Shown here: positions 37,050 through 45,475 of the stretch, in pieces
Numbering within the stretch: position 1 is the first letter of the stretch
Layout: each line of letters starts with the position of its first letter
From: Alphaproteobacteria bacterium
Lineage (GTDB): Bacteria > Pseudomonadota > Alphaproteobacteria > Sphingomonadales > Emcibacteraceae
DNA length: 64,000 nt
Direction of reading: 5' to 3'
Assembly: GCA_002401455.1 (NCBI GenBank)
Contig: NVTE01000007.1
Location: 22,721-86,720 of the forward strand
Made by a program: the position numbers and the translations under genes
Notes under the pieces: generated by a model
What the model was told of the DNA's origin: nothing
What the model saw: only the letters and a program-made list of their open reading frames with translations
Databases searched by the model: none

Positions 37050-39671
37050 ATGAAAAAATACACCGGATATTTAGCGGCGACTTCAGCGATGGCGTTAACC
37101 GCAACACTGGCCCTGGCCAACCAGGCCACAGCCCAAGAGGATGATAAGTTTGTCCTGGAAGAAATCATCGTCAGCGCCACCAAGCGCCAAACCACGTTGC
37201 AGGACACCCCAGTGTCCGTGTCTGTGACCAGCCAGAGGACAATTCAGGAAGCCCGAATTTTTGACCTGAAAGACTTACAATCTGTCATCCCCTCCCTGCG
37301 GGTCAACCAGTTGCAGACATCAACAAATACCAATTTCATCATTCGCGGCTTTGGCAATGGCGCCAACAATGCCGGGATTGAATCCTCCGTTGGTATGTTC
37401 ATTGATGGTGTTTACCGGTCGCGTGCCGTGGCCCGTATGGGCGATCTGCCAAAATTGGAGCGCGTCGAGGTACTTCGCGGGCCGCAAAGCACCCTTTTCG
37501 GGAAAAATGCCTCCGCTGGCGTGATTAACATCATTTCTGCCAAGCCGACCTTTGACAATGAAGGCTACGTTGAGGCTGGTTACGGAAATTTCAATGATGT
37601 CTCGGCCAGAGGATATTTTTCCGGCGGCCTGTCAGAAACGGTAGCGGTCAGTATTGGCGGCAGCTTTAACAAACGTGACGGCTATTCAGAAGCCCTGTTA
37701 GAGGGCCTGGAAAAAGTCAATGACCGCAATCGCTGGAACATCCGCGGGCAACTGCTGTTCACCCCCAGTGACACCACCAGCATCCGCATCATCGCAGACT
37801 ATACCGCCATTGATGAAATTTGCTGTACCGTCACCAACTACCAGAATGAAGGCGCGTCAAATATCATCCAGGCCCTTGGCGGCCAGATGGCCGATCCAAA
37901 TGATCCCCATAAGCTTCTGACCCACTATAATAAAGATCCTAAAAACACAGTGGACGACTTTGGCTTTTCCCTTCATGTGGATCATGACTTCGGGTCCGTT
38001 ACCCTCTCCTCGATCACCGCTTACCGGGGCAATGACTCACTGAACGATTTTGATGCTGACTTTACCACGCTGGACATCATGTCCACCTCGTCAGACGTTA
38101 ACATCAAAACCTTTACCCAGGAATTCCGCCTGGCCTCAACCGGCGACAATACCCTTGACTGGATGGCCGGGGCGTTCCTGATCAGGGACAAAGTCAAGAC
38201 CGACGATGGCCTGACATGGGGAACGGGTACCCGCGCTTATATGGATGCGCTGGCGGGCAGCCCTGCCCTGTTGAGTGTACTTGAAATGTTCAATGGATTT
38301 GCTCCGGGCACCTTCTTCGGCACGGGTGTGGATGCCCATGAAAAATTTAAGCAGGATAATACCGCCATCTCCCTCTACGGGACGGTCGATTATCATGTCA
38401 CCGATCGCCTGACCCTTACCGGGGGCCTGAACTATACCAAGGATAAAAAGACCTTAACCGGGGCCCAGACCGGCATCGACCCGTGGATGCAGCTCGACCT
38501 GGCCACAGCGGGCGGCACGGACCTGCTGACCAATGGCCAGATTGCCGCCGCCTATGGCGACCCGACAAGTGCCGTCTTCCAAGGCTTTATGGGGGCCTTT
38601 GGTATTCCCCTGACGGCTGGAACCCATAACCTGATCGCCAGTGGTGGCCTAGGCCCCGCAGCGCAACAAGGTTATTTGCTGGGCTTTTTCCCCTCCATTA
38701 AACAGGGCCTGATTTCCTCACTTCAGGGGCTTCAGTTCATCCCGGGCATGCTGGACTTCCCCAATGGCATTGAAAGTGGCAAAACCAATGATAGCGACCT
38801 GACCTGGAACATCCGGGTCAACTTTGAAGTCAATGATAATGTCACGGTCTATGGCGGGGCCTCCACCGGCTTCAAGTCCTCCTCCTGGAACCTGTCCCGG
38901 GCCTCCAAGCCCTTCTTTAAGGATGGCGCTGCCCTGGCGGCTGAAGGCCTGCTCCCCAACAATTATATTGTCGGGCAGACCCTGGCGACCTCGAAGAACT
39001 TTGGCACCCGCTTTGCCAGCCCGGAAGAATCCATCGTCTATGAAATTGGCCTGAAGGCCCGGTTTAATCGTGGAGCCATCAACATCGCCATCTTTGACCA
39101 GACCATCAAAGGTTTCCAGTCCAATACCTTCCTCGGCGATGGTTTCTCGCTGACCAATGCGGGCGAGCAATCAACAAAAGGTGCTGAAGTCGATGTGACC
39201 TGGGTGCCCGTTGACCGACTGACGCTGACCTTTGCCGCGACCTACCTGGATGCCATATACGATTCATTCCTGACCGGCCCAGGACCAAATGGGTCAGTCG
39301 AGGACCTCTCCGGCGAGCGCCCTGCGGGTATTCCGGAATGGGCTACCTCGGTTGGAGCCGCCTATAACTTCGAGATCGGTGAGGCCGCCGCCTATATCCG
39401 CGGTGACTGGCAGTATGAGAGCAACATTCGGACCAACGAAGCGATCTTCGCTGTCGCAGGGACGGTCCAGCCCTACCGTAAAATCAGCACTTTCAATGCC
39501 AGTGCTGGCATTTCCTGGGAAAGTGGTCTGAGTGCTCAGGTCTGGGCCCGCAACCTGTTCAATGATGAATATGTCAACACGGTATTCCCCGGCGTTCTGC
39601 AGCCTGGTGTGATTAACGGCTATCGGAACCCCCCGCGCACATTTGGCCTGTCCGTGCGTCAGACATTCTAG
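37050..39671 (+). CDS. TonB-dependent receptor of the sulfatase/GST module
   Basis: An 873-residue outer-membrane receptor with a signal peptide (ATSAMALTATLALANQATAQ), a plug domain beginning EEIIVSATKRQTTLQDTPVSVSV with RVEVLRGPQSTLFGKNASAGVINIISAKP, and a barrel ending in Phe (SVRQTF). AGGGAG precedes the ATG. Tandem palindromic operators upstream link its expression to the sulfatase and GST genes, so it probably imports the sulfated or aromatic substrate. The ligand is not predictable from sequence. A strong terminator follows 70 bp after the stop. Confidence 0.95.
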   Translation: MKKYTGYLAATSAMALTATLALANQATAQEDDKFVLEEIIVSATKRQTTLQDTPVSVSVTSQRTIQEARIFDLKDLQSVIPSLRVNQLQTSTNTNFIIRGFGNGANNAGIESSVGMFIDGVYRSRAVARMGDLPKLERVEVLRGPQSTLFGKNASAGVINIISAKPTFDNEGYVEAGYGNFNDVSARGYFSGGLSETVAVSIGGSFNKRDGYSEALLEGLEKVNDRNRWNIRGQLLFTPSDTTSIRIIADYTAIDEICCTVTNYQNEGASNIIQALGGQMADPNDPHKLLTHYNKDPKNTVDDFGFSLHVDHDFGSVTLSSITAYRGNDSLNDFDADFTTLDIMSTSSDVNIKTFTQEFRLASTGDNTLDWMAGAFLIRDKVKTDDGLTWGTGTRAYMDALAGSPALLSVLEMFNGFAPGTFFGTGVDAHEKFKQDNTAISLYGTVDYHVTDRLTLTGGLNYTKDKKTLTGAQTGIDPWMQLDLATAGGTDLLTNGQIAAAYGDPTSAVFQGFMGAFGIPLTAGTHNLIASGGLGPAAQQGYLLGFFPSIKQGLISSLQGLQFIPGMLDFPNGIESGKTNDSDLTWNIRVNFEVNDNVTVYGGASTGFKSSSWNLSRASKPFFKDGAALAAEGLLPNNYIVGQTLATSKNFGTRFASPEESIVYEIGLKARFNRGAINIAIFDQTIKGFQSNTFLGDGFSLTNAGEQSTKGAEVDVTWVPVDRLTLTFAATYLDAIYDSFLTGPGPNGSVEDLSGERPAGIPEWATSVGAAYNFEIGEAAAYIRGDWQYESNIRTNEAIFAVAGTVQPYRKISTFNASAGISWESGLSAQVWARNLFNDEYVNTVFPGVLQPGVINGYRNPPRTFGLSVRQTF

Positions 39672-39741
39672 CTAAACAGGCGTGAGGCTGTGGATGGCAT
39701 CCCAATGCACCAAGTAACTCCCCCACAGTTTCACACCCAGC

Positions 39742-39770
39742 AATGCGGGCTCATCAGAGCCCGCATTTTT
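39742..39770. terminator. bidirectional rho-independent terminator
   Basis: An 11-bp perfect stem, AATGCGGGCTC/GAGCCCGCATT, with loop ATCA, followed by a T run on the plus strand. It lies between the converging receptor and RND genes and can end both. Confidence 0.92.
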
Positions 39771-39799
39771 GATTCCAATAGCATTGCCATAACATGGAT

Positions 39800-42700
39800 T
39801 TAGGCTGTTTCCCCCTGGGCGCGGGCGCGGGTTCGCATGAAAATTCTCATATGCAGGACCGTAATCGCCGGCAGCGTGAAGATCAGAATAGATGTTCCGA
39901 TGATGATGCCGAAACCCAGAGAGACCGCGGTCGGCACCAGGAACTGGGCCTGAACACTGGTCTCCAGAATGATCGGTGTCACCCCCAGGAACGTCGTCAA
40001 AGTGGTCAGCAAAATTGCCCGGAAGCGCTCAATGGAGGCATTAATCACAGCACTTGTCCCCTCTTCACCTCGGGATAGTCGGTCATTGACAAAATTGATC
40101 ACAATCAACGAGTTATTGATGATCACCCCACTGAGCCCGATCACCCCGAACATCGACAGCAGGGTCATATCCTGCCCCATCAGGGCATGACCGATCAGGG
40201 CGCCCATAAAGCCAAAGGGGATCGCGATCATCACAATCAGGGGCTGGGAATAGGACATAAAACTTAACGCCAGCAGCGTATAGATCACCATCATCGCCAC
40301 CATGAAGTTTTTCGCAATCGCCGGCGCGGTCTTAGCCTGTTCCTCCTGATCACCGGTAAGTGAAATTTCCAAACCCTCAAACTGGGCCCGTAATCTGGGC
40401 AGGGTGTCGTTGAGCATACGGTCCGTGACAGTCCCGGGCGTGATCAGGTTAACATCAACGTCCGCCGTCAGCTTGAATACCCGTCGACCACCGATCCTTG
40501 TGATCGCCGCCGGCGATGGCTCAATGGTGATATCGGCCAGTTGGGAGATCGGCACAAAACCGTCCCCCACCTTGATCCGCAGTTGGCGCATGGCGTCCAG
40601 GCTGTTACGTTCATGGTGCGGCAGGCGGACCCGGACCTGAATTTCTTCCCGGTCACGCTGAACCCGCACCGCCTCGGCGCCAAAGAAGGCTGCCCGGACC
40701 TGGCGGGCCAGATCAATCTGGGTCAGGCCATAAGAGCGGGCCAGCGGCTTGATCGAAATCCGTACTTCATCTGTGGTCCGGAACCGGTCATCGCGCACAT
40801 CATAGACACCCGGCAGGGCCTCAAGCTCAGCCCGGACTTCTGCCATCGCGGCGCGTGTATCCCGGTCATGGGCCGTGCTGATCTGAAGTTGGATCGCCGC
40901 ACCGGGACTGATCAGGTCAGAGGTAAAGGTCAGTTTCTGGGTGCCGGGAATTTCCCCGACTTTGTCACGCCAGGCATCCTCAAATTCTTTGGCGCTGAAG
41001 CTGCGGGAGCCGGCTTCTTCAAGGCGGGCCATAATGAAAGCCCGGTTCGATGTCGCACCACCGTCTGTTTTAGCCTGACCGTCATCAAGGGCCAGAGACA
41101 CGCCGAGGGTCCAGAAAACCCCCTCAACCGGTTTTGTCTTTGACGAAAACAGTTTGGCGGTTTCCGTGGCCGCCGCTGCAATGCGCTCGGCATAAATAAT
41201 AGTCTGGTCCTGGGACGACGATTCCGTCAGTTCCAGCTCAACGGTCACATAATCGCCTTCAACATTCGGGAAGAAGATAAACTTGACATAGCCACTGGAG
41301 ATCAGCGACATGGCCCCAAAGAACAGGCCAAAAGCAACCATGATGGTGACCATGGGATTGTGAACGCTGAAGGTAATGCCCCGGCGAACCGGGCCTTCGG
41401 TCAGGCGGCGCAGGCCGGCGGCGAACTTGTCCCGGAACGGGTCAGCGAAGCGGCGCGGCGAAAACCACCGGGGCGGACCATCGCGTAAATGGGCCAGATG
41501 GCGCGGCAGGATGAAAAAGCTTTCAAACAGCGAAATGGCCAGCACAAAAATCACCACCGCTGCAATCGGTCCCAGAAACTGGCCAAAGGTGCCCGGCAGC
41601 AGCAACAGCGGGACAAAGGCGACGATGGTCGTGAACACCGAGAACAGCACCGGGGTCGAGACCCTGAGCACACCCAGACGGGCGGCTTCCATGGCCGAGA
41701 CATTTTCCGACTTGCGCACCGAATGAATATTCTCCCCGACCACGATCGCGTCATCGACCACAATGCCAATGGCCAGAATGAAGCCGAACAGGGTCAGCTG
41801 GTTGATGGTAATGTCAAACAGGCTCATGGCGGTAAAGGCCCCGACAAAAGACACGCCGACGCCAAAGGCAACCCACGCCGCAATCCGGATATCCAGAAAG
41901 GCCATCAACAACAGGCTGACCAGAATCAGGCCGACCACGGCATTTTTGGTTAATAGGTCTATCCGTCCGGACAGCATCACCGATTCATCACGCCACATCA
42001 CCGCCTTGACACCTTCGGGCAGCGCGGCCTTAATATGATTGTCAAAATAATCCCTGACCGAGGCGGTCAGGTCCAGCAGTTTTTCATCACCGACCCGGGA
42101 GATCGTGATAAAGGTTGCCGGCTGGCCATTAAAGACCGCTCTGATCGGTGAGTCGGCCAGGCCATCACTGACATCGGCAATATCCCCCAATAAAATAGGC
42201 CGGCCGCTGGCGCTTGTACCCAGAACAATGGAGCGGAATTCATCTTCGCTCCGGCGTTCGCCCGTGGAGCGGATCAGCAGTTTCTGACGGTCGCCTTCGA
42301 TGTTACCGCCGGACAGGTCCAGACTCTGTTCGGACAGTCGGTTGGCGATATCAACCAGGGAAATCCCCAGCGACTGCAGCGTATCGTTACTGACTGTAAT
42401 GTCGATCAGATATTCGGGCGCCCCGCTGATGGTCACCCGGGAAACCCCGGACCGACCCGCGAGCTCTGTGCGGACCCGTTCGGCCAGCGCCTTCAGGGTT
42501 TGGGCATCCCGGTCACCATACAGAACAATGCGGGCGGCCAGTTCGTCCATCTGCACATGAACCACCTGGGGCCGTTCAGCGTTTTTGGGAAACACCGTGA
42601 TCCGGTTAATCTCGGTCTGGATATCATCCAGCATATCCGGAATAGACTCACCCTCTTCCAGGTCGACAATGACGCTGGCCACATTCGATGCCGCCAGACC

Positions 42701-42946
42701 GGTAATCCGGCGCACACCTTCCATTCCTTCAAGCCGTTCCTCTATCGGTTTGAGAATGGACTTTTCCACCTCATTGGGTGTCGCGCCGGGAAAGGGAACG
42801 GTGATGGAGATCGCCTGCAGGGTTATTTGCGGGAACAGGCGCATATTCAGCCCCTGCATGGACATTAGGCCGGTGGCAATAATAACGATGGCGAAGAGGT
42901 TCGCCGCAACCTTGTTTTTCAGGCAGGCTTCGATCAGATTTTTCAT
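39800..42946 (-). CDS. RND efflux pump permease (AcrB/MexB type)
   Basis: A 1048-residue inner-membrane proton antiporter of the hydrophobe/amphiphile RND type. It has the 12-helix layout with two large periplasmic loops; the proton-relay Asp pair is in FILAIGIVVDDAIVVGENIHS (TM4). The N-terminal MKNLIEACLKNKVAANLFAIVIIATG and the VEKSILKPIEERLEGMEGVRRI porter segment are typical of this subclass, which includes pumps with unusual substrates. It lies 9 bp after the adaptor gene. No outer-membrane channel gene is adjacent, so it would use one encoded elsewhere. Confidence 0.95.
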   Translation of the reverse strand: MKNLIEACLKNKVAANLFAIVIIATGLMSMQGLNMRLFPQITLQAISITVPFPGATPNEVEKSILKPIEERLEGMEGVRRITGLAASNVASVIVDLEEGESIPDMLDDIQTEINRITVFPKNAERPQVVHVQMDELAARIVLYGDRDAQTLKALAERVRTELAGRSGVSRVTISGAPEYLIDITVSNDTLQSLGISLVDIANRLSEQSLDLSGGNIEGDRQKLLIRSTGERRSEDEFRSIVLGTSASGRPILLGDIADVSDGLADSPIRAVFNGQPATFITISRVGDEKLLDLTASVRDYFDNHIKAALPEGVKAVMWRDESVMLSGRIDLLTKNAVVGLILVSLLLMAFLDIRIAAWVAFGVGVSFVGAFTAMSLFDITINQLTLFGFILAIGIVVDDAIVVGENIHSVRKSENVSAMEAARLGVLRVSTPVLFSVFTTIVAFVPLLLLPGTFGQFLGPIAAVVIFVLAISLFESFFILPRHLAHLRDGPPRWFSPRRFADPFRDKFAAGLRRLTEGPVRRGITFSVHNPMVTIMVAFGLFFGAMSLISSGYVKFIFFPNVEGDYVTVELELTESSSQDQTIIYAERIAAAATETAKLFSSKTKPVEGVFWTLGVSLALDDGQAKTDGGATSNRAFIMARLEEAGSRSFSAKEFEDAWRDKVGEIPGTQKLTFTSDLISPGAAIQLQISTAHDRDTRAAMAEVRAELEALPGVYDVRDDRFRTTDEVRISIKPLARSYGLTQIDLARQVRAAFFGAEAVRVQRDREEIQVRVRLPHHERNSLDAMRQLRIKVGDGFVPISQLADITIEPSPAAITRIGGRRVFKLTADVDVNLITPGTVTDRMLNDTLPRLRAQFEGLEISLTGDQEEQAKTAPAIAKNFMVAMMVIYTLLALSFMSYSQPLIVMIAIPFGFMGALIGHALMGQDMTLLSMFGVIGLSGVIINNSLIVINFVNDRLSRGEEGTSAVINASIERFRAILLTTLTTFLGVTPIILETSVQAQFLVPTAVSLGFGIIIGTSILIFTLPAITVLHMRIFMRTRARAQGETA

Positions 42947-42955
42947 AGTTCTGGC

Positions 42956-44149
42956 CTATTGGTCACGGGTCATGTGAAGTGGTTTCGCGGCCAGTCTCAC
43001 CGACATATCTTCATTCTCTTCTGATAACAGGGTCAACAGAATGCGCTTGCCGGTCAGGTCAGTATCACTGGTCACCAGGGCACGGGAGCCCACCCGTTCC
43101 AGAACCTGTACCGGTACTTTTCTCAGCTGATCGTCACGGCCCACAGTCCAGACATAGGCATTCTTCCGCACCGCCTCAAAGGGTAATTTCCAGACGAGTT
43201 CATCCAAGATCATGTCAATCTCCAGGGTCATGAAATCACCGGCGAATACCCGGCCAGTATTATCCCCGGCAAAAACATCAGGAAAGACGGCCAGGATAGT
43301 CGCCGTCCGGGATTTCTGGTCGATGGCCGGTGAAAACTGCTTCACCACACCGATCAGATTTTGCAACCCGACCGAACCGCTAGTGGATTTCGCGGTAACG
43401 GCAATCTCTTTACCACCATTGGCATCAAAAGCCGCCGCGATTAACGTCGACTCCCGCTGTGTCAGGGACGCGACAATCTCCCCAGCGCGCACATCAAATA
43501 TCCGGGCGAGAGACTGGCCCGGTGACACATAGGTGCCCAGGGTGACATTTTCCGCTAACACTGCGGCGGGAAAAGGTGCCCTGATCACTGTCCGGTCCAG
43601 GTTTTCCTGAGCCGATATCAACTGGGCCTTAGCCTGAAGGCTGCCGGCGCGGGCACCTTCAAGGTTGGCTTCCGCCCGGTCCCGGGTGGCGACAGAGGCG
43701 TTGCCCCGCTCCGCCAGTCCCTGGATGCGGCGATAATCGCTTTCCGCCAATTGCTGTTGGGCCTTGGCATTTTGCACCGCTGCCTTGGCCTGCATCAGGG
43801 CCGCGTCATAGAGGGTCGCGTTGATGCGCAACAGGACCTCGCCTGCCTTAAGCTGTCCGCCCAGTTCCAGGGCCGGATTGACATAGGTGACCTTGCCGGA
43901 GACTTCGCCGACAATATCCAGCACATTGCGCGGTTGCAAACGCCCGGGGGCCCGGATCGTAATTCGGGGTGCGGCGGATGAGACCAGGGCATAATCCACA
44001 TAAGGCGCGGGCACGACCTGCTCGGCGATCTTCGAATTGCTCAGGGCGACACTGTCTTCGCCGTTCATGGCCAGACCAAGCCCCCCGGCCAAGACCAGCA
44101 GACCGACCACGACCGCAGGCCCCATTTTAAATTTACTCATATATGTCAA
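42956..44149 (-). CDS. RND periplasmic adaptor (MFP) subunit
   Basis: A 397-residue membrane-fusion protein linking the RND permease to an outer-membrane channel. It has an N-terminal anchor (VVVGLLVLAGGLGLAM), a barrel-sandwich hybrid with an alpha-helical hairpin (AALMQAKAAVQNAKAQQQLAESDYRRIQGLAERGNASVATRDRAEANLEGAR), VIRAPFPAAV, and beta-barrel segments. AAGGG about 8 nt upstream favours the TTG at 44149; an ATG three codons later is the alternative. The gene lies between TetR (27 bp) and the permease. Confidence 0.92.
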   Translation of the reverse strand: MTYMSKFKMGPAVVVGLLVLAGGLGLAMNGEDSVALSNSKIAEQVVPAPYVDYALVSSAAPRITIRAPGRLQPRNVLDIVGEVSGKVTYVNPALELGGQLKAGEVLLRINATLYDAALMQAKAAVQNAKAQQQLAESDYRRIQGLAERGNASVATRDRAEANLEGARAGSLQAKAQLISAQENLDRTVIRAPFPAAVLAENVTLGTYVSPGQSLARIFDVRAGEIVASLTQRESTLIAAAFDANGGKEIAVTAKSTSGSVGLQNLIGVVKQFSPAIDQKSRTATILAVFPDVFAGDNTGRVFAGDFMTLEIDMILDELVWKLPFEAVRKNAYVWTVGRDDQLRKVPVQVLERVGSRALVTSDTDLTGKRILLTLLSEENEDMSVRLAAKPLHMTRDQ

Positions 44150-44176
44150 TTTCTTACCCTTAAATCTTATTATAAT

Positions 44177-44842
44177 CTATTTTGTCCCAAGCGCGGCAGG
44201 AGCTGCCGTCCCCCCGGAATATGTCCCCAGGATGAGCCGCAGAACGGCGCGCATCCCCTGATCAAATTCAGCATGATTTTCGGCGGTATGCAGCAGGCCC
44301 TCTGCCGCCACACCGATGGTCAGCACCGCATCGTCGCGCCATTGCGCGTCAGCCTCACCGAGATTTTCCTGTAACGCCTCCCCGATCCGCCGGTTGATCC
44401 GGGCCCACAATTTATGGCACATATCTTTCGCCTGAACGTTGGCCAGGGCAATAATTTCGTGGCTGTGGGGAGAAGCCCGCAGGTCATCCACATGCTGGCC
44501 GCACCAGATATCCATGGCCATATGCAGGCGGTTCTCCAGACTCAAGTTTTTGTCATTGAGCGCCTCGTAGCCCGCGACCTCTGACCTTTCAATCCAAAAT
44601 TTCACCGTTGCCCGAAACAGGGCATCCTTGGTTTTATGGCGCTTATACAGAGCCTGGCGCGAGATTCCGATCGCCCCGGCGACATCGTTCATGGAGGTTT
44701 TGCGGTAGCCATAGCGCATGAACACATCCATGGCATCCTGCATGGCCTGCTCATAGTGGCATCCGATGGGGGGAGGGGCATCTTTCATGGGACGTAGTTG
44801 ACAGATTACATCTATTTTGTCAACCTTAGTTTTATCGACCAT
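44177..44842 (-). CDS. TetR-family regulator of the RND operon
   Basis: A TetR regulator of up to 221 residues: AMQDAMDVFMRYGYRKTSMNDVAGAIGISRQALYKRHKTKDALF is the DNA-binding domain, and the rest is helical. Two ATGs are possible, 44842 and 44788 (MKDAPPPIG); neither has a good ribosome-binding site. A GTTGACA-N14-TGTCAAC palindrome lies between them, so if the later one is used the palindrome would be an upstream autoregulatory site. It is the first gene of the TetR-MFP-RND operon and probably represses it. Confidence 0.9.
   Translation of the reverse strand: MVDKTKVDKIDVICQLRPMKDAPPPIGCHYEQAMQDAMDVFMRYGYRKTSMNDVAGAIGISRQALYKRHKTKDALFRATVKFWIERSEVAGYEALNDKNLSLENRLHMAMDIWCGQHVDDLRASPHSHEIIALANVQAKDMCHKLWARINRRIGEALQENLGEADAQWRDDAVLTIGVAAEGLLHTAENHAEFDQGMRAVLRLILGTYSGGTAAPAALGTK
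44797..44824. promoter_or_regulatory. palindrome before TetR/RND operon
   Basis: GTTGACA (44797-44803) and TGTCAAC (44818-44824) are perfect inverted arms 14 bp apart, near the start of the TetR gene. This spacing suits a TetR-type operator. Confidence 0.45.
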
Positions 44843-44913
44843 AAGGCTTAACGCGGCTGGATTAAGAAAGGGCAGGACGGGTCCTCGCCCGCTGATATGC
44901 CACCCTCTTTACC

Positions 44914-45141
44914 TGAGGTGGTCCTAAAAAACTGTACAGTCTGTTAAGGTGTATCCGAGCATATATTCGGAGACATAAAATGACGAAGAGAGGAACCTTT
45001 ACGACCGCATTTAAGAATAAAGTGGCCCTTGGCGCCTTGCCAGACGATAAAACCCTTCAAGGTCTCGCCGCCCACTATGAGGTCCATCCAAATCAGATTA
45101 GTCAATAGAAACGCCAAGATTGGGGAGTTGACAATGGTTAA
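44914..45141 (+). pseudogene. IS3-family orfA remnant with IS-like end
   Basis: ATG at 44980 begins MTKRGTFTTAFKNKVALGAL, then LAAHYEVHPNQISQ, the N-terminal helix-turn-helix of an IS3-type OrfA; the next codon is TAG (45106-45108) where the family has Trp, and the frame continues only to 45141. Upstream at 44914-44940, TGAGGTGGTCC...CTGTACAGT looks like an IS3-family terminal repeat. No orfB follows. From here to the regulator start (45476) I see nothing else recognisable except possible end sequence near 45205-45235. Confidence 0.7.
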
Positions 45142-45475
45142 CATTTTTTTAGAAAGCGGCCTCAATTATTGCGCGTTCTTGCCACCACCGCAAGCAATGT
45201 CCTACTTTGAGCCCCCACTGTCGTACTTGAAAATTGAATTCACCTAATAGCCCTTAAGAATTAGGATTCTATTGTGTATTGAACCTGCAAGGTTAACCCA
45301 TTAATTCCAGGGAATCTCAATTTTAAAAACACTCATTCTCTAACTTATTATCTTCTGAGGTTACGTCCAATTTCAAATGTTCCTCCCCAATTTGGGTGAC
45401 GGGATGTTTCTTGTGGGATATACTGATGGCACAATAATACTTGGGCCTAAACGGCAAAAAAGGGACGCTCATTGG

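Noticed and set aside
41489-41953. Long plus-strand frames antisense to the RND permease
   Set aside because: Shadows of a long gene; glutamine/histidine-rich composition with no ribosome-binding site.
44138-44151. TTGACATATAT at the adaptor gene start, matching part of operator copy 1
   Set aside because: The right arm is absent and the sequence includes the start codon, so a chance match is more likely.
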